This document shows, piece after piece, positions 1 through 6,848 of a stretch of DNA of 13,377 nucleotides. How positions within the stretch are numbered: the first letter of the stretch is position 1; each line of letters opens with the position of its first letter. Below the pieces are notes generated by a model. It was not told the DNA's origin, made no database searches, and saw only the letters and a program-made list of their open reading frames with translations. Origin of the DNA: SKLM01 sp041687115 (GTDB lineage: Bacteria; Chloroflexota; Anaerolineae; B4-G1); assembly GCA_041687115.1 (NCBI GenBank), contig JAWLCP010000072.1, positions 1-13,377 of the forward strand, read 5' to 3'. Both the position numbers and the translations under genes were made by a program.

Positions 1-459
1 TGGCGACGCGCTCAGGCAGAGTTTTCCAACTACAAGAAGCGTCAGCGAGCCGAGCAGGCGAAGATGCAGGAGCTGGCCAACGCAGGCCTGCTGCGGAAGC
101 TGCTTCCCATCCTGGACGACCTCGACCGGGCGTTCGTTACTATGCCAGAGGGCATTCAGCAGTTGAGCTGGAGCCAAGGCCTGCTGATGATCAGGCGCAA
201 GCTGGAGGCAATCCTCGAATCGGAGGGGGTTGAGCCCATTGAAACCCAGGGCGAGACGTTCGATCCCTACTATCACGAGGCCGTGACGCACGAGGAGGCC
301 GAGGGCTACGAGGAAGGGGAGATCATCGGAGAGGTACAGAAGGGGTATGTCCTCGGAGACCGCGTGCTCAGGCCCGCGTTGGTGCGTGTGGCGAAGGCGG
401 TCCCTGTCTCGCCGGAGGAGGAGGTTGAGGGCGAGGAAGGCGAAATGAGCGATGGCTAA
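1..459 (+). CDS. grpE: GrpE nucleotide exchange factor (5' truncated)
   Basis: GrpE is the cytoplasmic cochaperone that releases ADP from DnaK and resets the chaperone cycle. The reading frame is open from base 1 and gives 152 residues, so about the first 40-60 residues of a usual 190-210 residue GrpE lie outside the window. Visible are the end of the long dimerising helix (NYKKRQRAEQ), the LLPILDDLDRAF segment, the FDPYYHEAV motif near window residue 87, and the C-terminal beta-domain signature GYVLGDRVLRPALVRVAK. A short acidic tail follows. The stop overlaps the dnaK start by 8 bases, so the two are probably translationally coupled. An ATG at 64 is internal, since homologous helix sequence continues upstream of it. 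Identification is firm; only the 5' end is missing. Confidence 0.96.
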   Translation, partial: WRRAQAEFSNYKKRQRAEQAKMQELANAGLLRKLLPILDDLDRAFVTMPEGIQQLSWSQGLLMIRRKLEAILESEGVEPIETQGETFDPYYHEAVTHEEAEGYEEGEIIGEVQKGYVLGDRVLRPALVRVAKAVPVSPEEEVEGEEGEMSDG

Positions 460-2353
460 GATCATCGGTATCGATCTGGGAACCACGAACTCGGTCTGCG
501 CTGTGATGATGGGCGGAGAGCCGACGATCATCCCCAGCGCCGAAGGGGGACGGCTTTTCCCCTCGGTGGTGGCCGTCAACCCCAAGACCGGGGAGCGGAT
601 GGTGGGGCAGGTTGCCAAGCGCCAGGCCGTGGTCAACCCAGACAACACCATCTTCTCCATCAAGCGTTTCATGGGGCGCAAGTTCGGGGACGCTCAGGTG
701 CGGAAAGCCCTTGAGCTGGTCCCCTACAAGGTCAGCGAGGCCCCCAACGGGGACGTCCGTGTCTGGATGGGGGGCGAGGAGTACAGCCCGCCGGAGATCT
801 CGGCGATGATCCTGCAGAAGATTCGAGCGGACGCCGAGGCGTTTCTGGGGGAGGAGGTGACCCAGGCGGTAATCACCGTGCCGGCCTACTTCAACGATAG
901 CCAGCGGCAGGCGACGAAGGACGCCGGCCGAATTGCCGGTCTCGATGTGCAGCGGATCATCAACGAACCAACTGCCTCCTCGTTGGCCTATGGCCTGGAC
1001 AAGGAGAAGGATGAGACCATCGCCGTCTTCGATCTCGGCGGTGGAACGTTCGACGTCTCCATCCTCGACGTCGGCGATGGGGTCTTCGAGGTCCGCTCCA
1101 CGAGCGGCGACACGTTCCTGGGCGGCGACGACTGGGACCAACGCGTCATTGACTGGATCGCTGACGAGTTCAGGAAGGACGAAGGGATCGATCTCCGCCG
1201 GGATCGCCAGGCCCTCCAGCGGCTGAAGGAGGCGGCCGAGAAGGCGAAGGTGGAGCTGAGCACCGTGATGGAGGCGGAGATCAACCTCCCGTTCATCACC
1301 GCCGACGCCACCGGCCCAAAGCATCTGCAGATGAAGCTGACGCGGGCCAAACTGGAGCAACTGACCGAGGACCTGATTGAGGCCACGCTTGGGCCATGCA
1401 AGCAGGCTCTGTCCGATGCGAGCTTGAGCCCCTCCGACATCGACGAGGTGATTCTGGTCGGTGGTCAGACGCGGATGCCTGCCATTCAGCAGCTGGTGGC
1501 CGACTTCTTCGCCCGGGAGCCGCACAAGGGCGTCAATCCCGACGAGGTGGTGGCGTTGGGGGCGGCGATTCAGGCCGGCGTGCTCGGCGGCGAGGTAAAG
1601 GACATCCTGCTGCTCGACGTGACCCCACTGACGCTCAGCATCGAGACCCTGGGTGGGGTGGCCACCGCCCTCATCGAGCGGAACACCACCATTCCCACCA
1701 GGAAGAGCCAGATCTTCTCCACCGCCTCTGACGGACAGACGCAGGTGGAGATTCACGTGCTTCAGGGTGAGCGGGCGATGGCGGCCGACAACAAGAGCCT
1801 GGGCAAGTTCATCCTCGACGGCATACCCCCGGCGCCCCGGGGCGTGCCCCAGATCGAGGTGACGTTCGATATCGATGCCAACGGGATACTCCACGTGTCG
1901 GCCGAGGATAAGGCGACGGCTCGGGAGCAGTCGATGGAGATCATCCCCTCCAGTGGACTCTCGGATGACGAGATCGATCAGATGGTCGGCGAGGCAAAGG
2001 CGCATCGCGAGGAGGACCGACGGAAGAAGGAGAGGGTCGAGGTCCGCAACCAGGCCGACACCGCGGTCTACAGCGCCGAGAAGCTCCTTCGTGAGCAGGG
2101 CGAGAAGATCCCGGCCGATGCGCGCGCCGACGTGGAGGCCAGGATGCAGGCCGTCAGGGACGTCCTGGACGGGGATGACATCGGGGCGATCCGCAGTCGC
2201 AGCGAGGAGTTGCGACAGGCCGTGCAGCAGATGGGAGCCACGATGTACGAGGGCGGGGCTGGCCCCGGCGCGACAGCGCCAGGGGAAGAGGCTGCGGGCG
2301 GCGGGCCGGAGGATGAGGACGTTGTGGAAGGGGATTTCACCGAGACGGAGTAA
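452..2353 (+). CDS. dnaK: Molecular chaperone DnaK (Hsp70)
   Basis: ATP-dependent cytoplasmic Hsp70 that binds exposed hydrophobic segments together with DnaJ and GrpE. The 633-residue length is normal. The nucleotide-binding domain opens with IGIDLGTTNS (residues 5-14), followed by INEPTASSLAYGL, the phosphate-2 loop DLGGGTFDVSILD and the adenosine motif VILVGGQTRMP. The interdomain linker ILLLD lies at about 385-389, followed by DVTPLTLSIETLGG. The beta substrate-binding domain runs to about 500, then comes the helical lid. The C-terminus is glycine/alanine-rich and ends in an acidic EDEDVVEGDF stretch like other bacterial DnaK tails. No key motif is missing. The start overlaps the end of grpE, with a GGAAGG-like ribosome site just upstream. 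dnaJ follows after 12 bases in the same frame. Confidence 0.98.
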   Translation: MAKIIGIDLGTTNSVCAVMMGGEPTIIPSAEGGRLFPSVVAVNPKTGERMVGQVAKRQAVVNPDNTIFSIKRFMGRKFGDAQVRKALELVPYKVSEAPNGDVRVWMGGEEYSPPEISAMILQKIRADAEAFLGEEVTQAVITVPAYFNDSQRQATKDAGRIAGLDVQRIINEPTASSLAYGLDKEKDETIAVFDLGGGTFDVSILDVGDGVFEVRSTSGDTFLGGDDWDQRVIDWIADEFRKDEGIDLRRDRQALQRLKEAAEKAKVELSTVMEAEINLPFITADATGPKHLQMKLTRAKLEQLTEDLIEATLGPCKQALSDASLSPSDIDEVILVGGQTRMPAIQQLVADFFAREPHKGVNPDEVVALGAAIQAGVLGGEVKDILLLDVTPLTLSIETLGGVATALIERNTTIPTRKSQIFSTASDGQTQVEIHVLQGERAMAADNKSLGKFILDGIPPAPRGVPQIEVTFDIDANGILHVSAEDKATAREQSMEIIPSSGLSDDEIDQMVGEAKAHREEDRRKKERVEVRNQADTAVYSAEKLLREQGEKIPADARADVEARMQAVRDVLDGDDIGAIRSRSEELRQAVQQMGATMYEGGAGPGATAPGEEAAGGGPEDEDVVEGDFTETE

Positions 2354-2365
2354 GCAGACGGGTAT

Positions 2366-3502
2366 ATGATGGTTTCTAGACGTGACTCCAGACGTGACTA
2401 CTACGAAGTCCTCGGGGTCGACCGTTCGGCCTCGCAGCAAGACATCAAGAAGGCCTACCGGGAGAAGGCTCGTCAGCTGCATCCCGACGTCTCCAATGAA
2501 CCCGATGCAGAGGCGCGCTTCAAGGAGATCAATGAGGCCTATCAGGTGCTCTCTGACCGGGAGAAGCGGAACGCCTATGATCGCTTCGGGCACTCCGGCC
2601 TCGGGGGGGCGCGCGGTGGCTTCGACTTCGGCGGTTTCCGGGATCCGTTCGAGATCTTCGAGGAATTCTTCGGTCAAGGGTTTGGGTTTTCCACCCGTCG
2701 TCGCGGGCCCAGGCGAGGCGGCGACCTGCGCTACGATCTTCATCTGAGCTTTGAGGAAGCGGTCTTCGGCTGCGAGAAGGACATCGAGGTCACCCGCCAC
2801 GAGACCTGTCCTGACTGCGGGGGCAGCGGGGCGAAACCAGGAACGTCCGCCTCTCGGTGCTCCAACTGCAACGGGACGGGCCAGGTACGACAGGTACAGC
2901 GTTCCATCCTGGGCTCCTTCGTGAGCGTCACCGACTGTCCGGCCTGCCAGGGTCAGGGCACCATCGTCCAGGCGCCCTGCCCGCGCTGTCACGGCGACGG
3001 GCAGGTCCGGGTGACCCGAGAGCTTTCGGTCACCATTCCAGCAGGCGTTGACGACGGTACCCGCATTCGATTGGCTGGTGAAGGCGAGGCGGGGACGGAA
3101 GGGGGGCCGCGGGGCAACCTGTACATCGTCCTGGATGTGGAGTCCGATCCCATCTTCCGTCGGCGAGATTACGACATTCTCGTCGAGGTCGAGATCAACG
3201 TTGCGCAGGCGGCGCTGGGGGGAGACATCAAGGTACCCACGCTGGAGGGGGAGGAGCTGATCAGCATCGACCCGGGCACTCAGCCTGATACGGTGCTGCG
3301 CCTCCCAAACAGGGGAGTGCCTCACGTCAAGCGGAACGGGCGCGGTGATGAGCTGGTGCTGATCCGCGTCGGTGTGCCGGACAAGCTGTCCCGGGAACAG
3401 AGGGAGCTCCTCCGCCAGCTCGGCGAGACCCTGGCTCCTGAGACGGTGATCGAGGAGGAACGGGGTTTCATGGACGACGTGCGGGAGTTTCTGGGCCTGT
3501 AA
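2366..3502 (+). CDS. dnaJ: Chaperone protein DnaJ (type I Hsp40)
   Basis: DnaJ delivers substrates to DnaK and stimulates its ATPase. The 378 residues contain all type I domains. The J domain is at about 11-73 with HPD at 39-41. A Gly/Phe-rich region (about 76-110) contains the DPFEIFEEFFG segment. The zinc-binding domain at about 148-212 has four CxxCxGxG repeats (CPDCGGSG, CSNCNGTG, CPACQGQG, CPRCHGDG). The two C-terminal substrate-binding beta domains follow. ATG codons at 2366 and 2369 are adjacent, so the true start could be one codon later. The ribosome site is weak, consistent with coupling to dnaK 12 bases upstream. The N-terminus carries a small in-frame tandem duplication (SRRD SRRD) before the J domain, described separately. 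Confidence 0.98.
   Translation: MMVSRRDSRRDYYEVLGVDRSASQQDIKKAYREKARQLHPDVSNEPDAEARFKEINEAYQVLSDREKRNAYDRFGHSGLGGARGGFDFGGFRDPFEIFEEFFGQGFGFSTRRRGPRRGGDLRYDLHLSFEEAVFGCEKDIEVTRHETCPDCGGSGAKPGTSASRCSNCNGTGQVRQVQRSILGSFVSVTDCPACQGQGTIVQAPCPRCHGDGQVRVTRELSVTIPAGVDDGTRIRLAGEGEAGTEGGPRGNLYIVLDVESDPIFRRRDYDILVEVEINVAQAALGGDIKVPTLEGEELISIDPGTQPDTVLRLPNRGVPHVKRNGRGDELVLIRVGVPDKLSREQRELLRQLGETLAPETVIEEERGFMDDVREFLGL
2375..2398 (+). repeat. 12-bp in-frame tandem duplication at the dnaJ 5' end
   Basis: Bases 2375-2386 and 2387-2398 are two copies of a 12-mer differing at one third-codon base (tct/tcc, then aga cgt gac). They encode SRRD SRRD at DnaJ residues 4-11, just before the DYYEVLGV start of the J domain. 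The duplication adds positive charge without disturbing the J domain fold. Confidence 0.8.
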
Positions 3503-3554
3503 GCCTGTGGCGCGAGCAGAGGGCTGGTGACGGCCAGAAGAGGACGTGAAGGAT

Positions 3555-4427
3555 ATGGAATGGCTTGAGGTAGGTGTAGAGGTAGACGCCGAAGCCGCGG
3601 AGGCGGTGGCCGAGGTGTTGTCGCGCTACGTCGACCGCGGCGTCGCCATCGAGGCTGGACCGGACGGCTGGCATGCCGGACCGGTCGTGGTGAGGGGCTA
3701 CCTGCCCAGCGACGATCAGCTCTGGGAGAAGAGGAAGCAGATTGAGGAGGCGCTGTGGCACCTGGGGCAGATCCGGTTCATTCCGGAGCCCTCGTTCCGT
3801 TCGGTGGCTGAGGAGGACTGGACGGAGGCCTGGAAGAAGCGTCTGACCGTCCTGCACATCGGGGAGCGCATCGTCATCCAACCGTCGTGGCTGGACTACG
3901 ACCCCGCGTCGGAGGAGATCGTCATCCGGCTCGATCCGGGGATGGCATTTGGGACTGGCCTGCACCCCACCACGCAGATGTGTCTGCGAGCCCTGGAAGA
4001 ATTGGTTCAGCCGGACACGGAGGTGCTTGACGTGGGGACCGGCTCCGGTATCCTGGCCATCGCGGCCGCCAAGTTGGGGGCCAGGAGCGTGCTAGCGGTC
4101 GACAACGATCCTCAGGCCGCGGCGGTGGCCCGCAGCAACGTCGTCGGTAACGATGTGGGGCAACGGGTGCGCGTCGAGCGGGGATCGCTTCCGGAGATCT
4201 CCGGATCCTATGACCTGGTGGTGGTGAACATCCTGGCGCGGGTGATCGTGGAGTTGGTTGAGGGGGGGCTTTCGGAGCGCATGCGGCCGAGTGCTGTCCT
4301 GATCACCGCCGGGATTACGGTCGACAAAGCGTCAGAGGTTGCTGCAGCGTTTGAACGCGGAGGGCTTGAGCTGATGGACCGGCGGCAGCAGGACGATTGG
4401 ATCAGCCTGCTGGCCAGGCGATCCTAG
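3555..4427 (+). CDS. prmA: Ribosomal protein L11 methyltransferase PrmA
   Basis: SAM-dependent trimethylation of ribosomal protein L11 is the known role of this family. From the ATG at 3555 the protein has 290 residues, the usual length. The N-terminal substrate-recognition domain starts MEWLEVGVEVDAEAA, as PrmA proteins typically do. A linker helix with DWTEAWKK follows, then the hallmark FGTGLHPTT. The class I methyltransferase domain has motif I LDVGTGSGIL, an acidic residue after motif II (AVDNDP), and VVNILARVI in the position of the PrmA motif IV. A GTG at 3546 in the same frame is an alternative start, but the GAGG ribosome site at 3540-3543 is then only 2 bases away, whereas it lies 11 bases from the ATG. 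It follows dnaJ by about 50 bases, as in many hrcA-grpE-dnaK-dnaJ loci. Its stop is shared with convergent infA. Confidence 0.95.
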   Translation: MEWLEVGVEVDAEAAEAVAEVLSRYVDRGVAIEAGPDGWHAGPVVVRGYLPSDDQLWEKRKQIEEALWHLGQIRFIPEPSFRSVAEEDWTEAWKKRLTVLHIGERIVIQPSWLDYDPASEEIVIRLDPGMAFGTGLHPTTQMCLRALEELVQPDTEVLDVGTGSGILAIAAAKLGARSVLAVDNDPQAAAVARSNVVGNDVGQRVRVERGSLPEISGSYDLVVVNILARVIVELVEGGLSERMRPSAVLITAGITVDKASEVAAAFERGGLELMDRRQQDDWISLLARRS

Positions 4428-4663
4428 GGTCTTTCCTGATCCGAGGCCTTGTAGCGGTAGACGATGCGGCCGCGCGAGAGATCGTAGGGCGACAGCTCTA
4501 CCCGCACGCGGTCGCCGAGCAGCACGCGGATGTAGTATCGGCGCATCTTGCCCGAAAGATAGGCCAGCACCTCGTGGCCGTTGTCCAACTCCACTCGGAA
4601 CTGCGTGTTCGGCAGTGCCTCGATGACAGTGCCCTCCATATAGATCTTTTCTTCTTTTCCCAT
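4424..4663 (-). CDS. infA: Translation initiation factor IF-1
   Basis: IF-1 is a single OB-fold (S1-like) protein that occupies the 30S A site during initiation. From the ATG at 4661-4663 the product has 79 residues against a usual 71-73. It reads MGKEEKIYMEGTVIEALPN, then FRVELDNGHEVLAYLSGKM, RRYYIRVLLGDRVRVELSPYD and LSRGRIVYRYK, an almost textbook IF-1. A short ASDQERP tail makes up the extra length. The frame stays open 25 codons upstream (ATG at 4738), but that part resembles nothing in IF-1 and contains hairpin sequence, so I reject that start. A GGAGGAG ribosome site lies upstream. The gene stands apart from any ribosomal protein operon, immediately downstream of the S1 gene. Its TAG stop overlaps the TAG of convergent prmA through CTAG at 4424-4427. 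Confidence 0.96.
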   Translation of the reverse strand: MGKEEKIYMEGTVIEALPNTQFRVELDNGHEVLAYLSGKMRRYYIRVLLGDRVRVELSPYDLSRGRIVYRYKASDQERP

Positions 4664-4685
4664 TCCTGTGCTTCTTCTCCTCCCG

Positions 4686-4748
4686 CCCTGATCGCCTGGT
4701 AAATCGTCAGGGGGACAAGAGTCTGTCGCCTCCAACACGGAGGCGACA
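4686..4748. other. Two hairpins between the S1 gene and infA
   Basis: A perfect 10-bp stem is formed by TGTCGCCTCC (4724-4733) and GGAGGCGACA (4739-4748), with a 5-base loop. A second, weaker stem pairs CCCTGA (4686-4691) with TCAGGG (4707-4712). Neither is followed by a T-run on either strand, so they are not classical intrinsic terminators. On the minus strand they lie in the S1-infA junction and could act as a transcript-stabilising or processing structure, or as part of a factor-dependent terminator. That function is inference. I see no convincing promoter for infA here, so readthrough from the S1 gene is plausible. Confidence 0.55.
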
Positions 4749-4762
4749 TTGACTCAGGTCGG

Positions 4763-6622
4763 CTAGCCTATTGGCTCTTCGTCCTCTTCGTCCTCTTCTT
4801 CTTTTTCGTCTTCGTCTTCTTCCTCAAGGGCAGCGGGTTCGGCCTCCATCTCAGATTCTTCTCCCGCCTCTGATTCCGCTGTCTCTGGGGATTCCTCCTC
4901 GACGGCCTCGGGCTCGGGGATGTCCTGTTCGACCGCCTCGGGCTCGGGGATGTCCTGTTCGACCGCCTCGGGCTCGGGGATCTCCTGTTCGACCGCTTCG
5001 GGCTCCGGGAACTCCTCTTCAGCCGCCTCGGCCTCGGATGCCTCCTCCTCGGCTACCTCAGCCTCAGGTGCCTCTTCCTCGACCGCCTCGGCCTCAGGCG
5101 TCTCCTCCTCGGCTACCTCAGCCTCAGGTGCCTCTTCCTCGACCGCCTCGGCCTCAGGCGTCTCCTCCTCGACCGCCTCAGCCTCAGGTGCCTCCTCCTC
5201 GACCGCCTCAGCCTCAGGTGTCTCCTCCTCGGCCACCTCGGCCTCAGGTGCCTCCTCCTCGGCTACCTCAGCCTCAGGTGCCTCCTCCTCGGCCACCTCA
5301 GCCTCGGGTGCTTCCTCCTCGACCGCCTCGGCCTCAGGTGCCTCCTCCTCGGGTGCCTCGGCCTCAGGTGTCTCCTCCTCGGGTGCCTCGGCTTCGGCGG
5401 CTTCCTCGGGCGCTTCCGGTTCCGCCTCCTCCCCCGTGATCTTGTGCTCTGCCATCCAGTGCTCCCACTGATCCCGCTGAACCTGTCGGGCGCTCAGGGT
5501 GATGCGCTGCTTGTGGGGATCGATGCCGATGATCTTGACCAGCACCTTCTGCCCGGGCTTCAGGATCTCCGTGGGGCTCAGCTGGGACGTGCCCGTCATC
5601 TCGCTGATGTGAAGCAGCCCCTCAACGCCCAGGCCGAGCTCGACGAAGGCGCCAAAATCGAGCACGCGGGTCACTTTGCCCTGCACGAGCTCATCCACCT
5701 CATACTGATCGGCGACCTGGGACCAGGGGTTCGGCTTGAGCCGCTTGAGGCTCAGCGCGATGCGTGTGCGCTCCCAATCCAGGTTGAGGACGTAGACCTC
5801 TACCTCATCGCCCACCTCAACGACCTCACGGGGATCGTCCACCTGCCCCCAGGAGAGCTCCGAGATGTGGATGAGGCCGTCGGCGCCGCCGAGATCCACA
5901 AAGGCACCGAAGTCCGTGATGCCTGTGACCGTCCCGGTGACCGTCTCGCCTTCCGTCAATTCCTCCATGACGCGCTCGCGCTGCATCTTCTGCCAGGCAC
6001 GCCGCGCCTGGCGCTGCGAGAAGATCAACCGGCGGCGGTGTCGGTCCACCTCGATGATCTTGAGCCCTACCTTGTCCCCCACCATCTCGGCCAGGCGCTC
6101 CCGGCGCTCGTCTCCCTGGAGGCCCCTTGGCATTCCCACGGTATGGGAAGCAGGGATGAAGCCCCGAATTCTGCCAAAGGGCGCGAGGAGTCCTCCGCGG
6201 TTGAACCCGCTGACCTCTCCCTCGTAGAGCTCACCCGCCTCCATCATCTTCTCCGCCCTTTCCCAGTCCTCGCGCACCAGGGCATCGTAGATAGAGAGAA
6301 TCAGGCGCCCCTCTTCATCCTCCGGCCTCTGCACGGCCACGGCGATCTCATCCCCAGGCTGGATACTCTGGAGGGTCTCGTCGTCCAGACGGTCGAGGTC
6401 GCTGGCCGGGACGATGCCATCTCGTTTGAAACCAGCATCGACGATGGCGCCGCGGTCCCCGATCTCGATAACCACGCCGCTCTGAATATCCCCCTGCTGA
6501 GGCAGCTGGTAGTCGTACTCTCCTTCGCTGAGGTACTCCTCCAGTTGCTCCAGCATCGTAGCGCTGGTTTCTTCCTGGTCGTTCAGGTCCTGGTTGGTTG
6601 GGTGGATTTCGTTATTCATCAA
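4763..6622 (-). CDS. rpsA: S1-domain RNA-binding protein (ribosomal protein S1-like) with acidic repeat tail
   Basis: S1 domains bind single-stranded RNA; as ribosomal protein S1 they help mRNA dock on the 30S subunit. The 619 residues contain four S1 motifs at about 44-111, 132-203, 224-293 and 310-378. The third and fourth are the most canonical (TGTVTGITDFGAFVDLGG with GLIHISELS; QGKVTRVLDFGAFVELG with GLLHISEM). Residues from about 397 on are a highly acidic low-complexity tail built mainly from a 10-residue repeat, ending in runs of D/E. Family S1 proteins have four to six domains; the tail is the unusual part. The first codon could be TTG at 6622 (9 bases from an AGGAG ribosome site at 6632-6636) or ATG at 6619 (12 bases). 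infA follows 99 bases downstream. The gene has its own promoter and a terminator-containing leader, listed separately. Confidence 0.88.
   Translation of the reverse strand: MMNNEIHPTNQDLNDQEETSATMLEQLEEYLSEGEYDYQLPQQGDIQSGVVIEIGDRGAIVDAGFKRDGIVPASDLDRLDDETLQSIQPGDEIAVAVQRPEDEEGRLILSIYDALVREDWERAEKMMEAGELYEGEVSGFNRGGLLAPFGRIRGFIPASHTVGMPRGLQGDERRERLAEMVGDKVGLKIIEVDRHRRRLIFSQRQARRAWQKMQRERVMEELTEGETVTGTVTGITDFGAFVDLGGADGLIHISELSWGQVDDPREVVEVGDEVEVYVLNLDWERTRIALSLKRLKPNPWSQVADQYEVDELVQGKVTRVLDFGAFVELGLGVEGLLHISEMTGTSQLSPTEILKPGQKVLVKIIGIDPHKQRITLSARQVQRDQWEHWMAEHKITGEEAEPEAPEEAAEAEAPEEETPEAEAPEEEAPEAEAVEEEAPEAEVAEEEAPEAEVAEEEAPEAEVAEEETPEAEAVEEEAPEAEAVEEETPEAEAVEEEAPEAEVAEEETPEAEAVEEEAPEAEVAEEEASEAEAAEEEFPEPEAVEQEIPEPEAVEQDIPEPEAVEQDIPEPEAVEEESPETAESEAGEESEMEAEPAALEEEDEDEKEEEDEEDEEPIG
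4891..5400 (-). repeat. 17-unit, 30-bp tandem repeat encoding an acidic 10-residue unit
   Basis: Seventeen consecutive 30-bp units run in perfect register from 4891 to 5400 and keep the S1 frame. The encoded consensus is PEAEAVEEEA, with A-V/V-A/A-P variants in the middle, and PEPEAVEQDI in the most C-terminal units. Units at 4921-4950 and 4951-4980 are identical. The 60-bp blocks at 5041-5100 and 5101-5160 differ only at their first base, which indicates recent duplication of single and paired units. Each unit carries five or six acidic residues, so the array adds roughly 90 negative charges. Confidence 0.95.
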
Positions 6623-6658
6623 CTCAAGTTGCTCCTATATAAGTGACGTAACCTTCGC

Positions 6659-6709
6659 AAAAAACCCGACACATCTGCCATCCGCTGAGCGCGCAGACGA
6701 TGTCGGGTT
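6659..6709 (-). terminator. Intrinsic terminator in the S1 leader
   Basis: Read on the minus strand, AACCCGACA (from + 6701-6709) pairs perfectly with TGTCGGGTT (from + 6663-6671). After a small internal loop, TCTGC/GCAGA (+ 6693-6697 and 6674-6678) continues the stem, and six T residues (+ 6659-6664) follow. This is a classical Rho-independent terminator, 37 bases upstream of the S1 start codon. It can stop readthrough from the reductase gene, but it also lies downstream of the only good promoter I see for the S1 gene, which suggests attenuation. Confidence 0.75.
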
Positions 6710-6812
6710 CAAGGGCCACGAACATCAGGCGGACGCTAAGTGGAATCGCTCGACTCTGCGCACCTCCAGGAGATGTTAACGCCGGTTCGCCAAAGCAAAG
6801 GCTTTCGGATCG
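6710..6812 (-). promoter_or_regulatory. Structured 5' leader of the S1 gene, candidate attenuator
   Basis: Between the predicted transcription start (near 6813) and the terminator lies about 100 nt with several possible helices. Minus-strand CATCTC/GAGGTG closes a 3-base loop (+ 6761-6775). AACATC/GATGTT is a longer-range pair (+ 6772-6777 with 6721-6726) that encloses a branched region. AAAGC/GCTTT closes a 4-base loop (+ 6792-6805) and competes with CTTTCG/CGAAAG (+ 6802-6816). I could not match it to a riboswitch class or T-box that I know, and no leader peptide is convincing. Function as a cis-regulatory RNA is inference from its position upstream of an intrinsic terminator. Confidence 0.4.
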
Positions 6813-6819
6813 AAAGTTT

Positions 6820-6847
6820 ATTCTATCATGCCGCAAGGGAATGTCAA
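6820..6847 (-). promoter_or_regulatory. Sigma70-type promoter of the S1 gene
   Basis: On the minus strand a perfect TTGACA (-35, + 6842-6847) is separated by 16 bases from TAGAAT (-10, + 6820-6825, 5 of 6 consensus). Predicted transcription starts near 6813, giving a leader of about 190 nt before the S1 start. The -35 box begins directly after the stop codon of the upstream reductase gene. Confidence 0.7.
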
Positions 6848-6848
6848 A

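Noticed and set aside
368..3325. A 985-codon open frame antisense to grpE, dnaK and dnaJ.
   Set aside because: It is exactly in codon register with dnaK and dnaJ, which share a frame across their 12-base gap. Antisense stops would need TTA, CTA or TCA sense codons, which are rare in such GC-rich genes. Long antisense frames opposite hsp70 genes are a known artefact, and the translation shows no domain pattern.
4664..4738. An upstream ATG at 4738 extending IF-1 by 25 residues.
   Set aside because: The extension has no IF-1 similarity and runs through the hairpin region; the MGKEEKIYMEGTV start is standard.
4891..5400. The regularly spaced 30-bp repeats considered as a CRISPR array.
   Set aside because: There are no unique spacers; units are contiguous and encode an in-frame protein repeat.
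4771..5471. Two plus-strand frames of low-complexity Pro/Arg-rich or Ser/Ala-rich protein opposite the S1 tail.
   Set aside because: They are the complement of the 30-bp acidic repeat read in other frames, and they have no ribosome site.
5444..6646. A 400-codon plus-strand frame opposite the S1 domains.
   Set aside because: It is a codon-bias shadow; the minus strand holds four clear S1 domains.
6660..6812. Possible c-di-AMP (ydaO-type) or T-box riboswitch in the S1 leader.
   Set aside because: Some short words (AUCCGAAAG, ACCCGACA) recall ydaO RNAs, but the order of conserved blocks and the second pseudo-repeat are not there. The T-box sequence and its antiterminator are absent.
6624..6836. 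A 70-codon minus-strand frame through the S1 leader, considered as a leader peptide.
   Set aside because: It reads through the terminator stem and overlaps the predicted promoter start, has no clear ribosome site and shows no run of regulatory codons.
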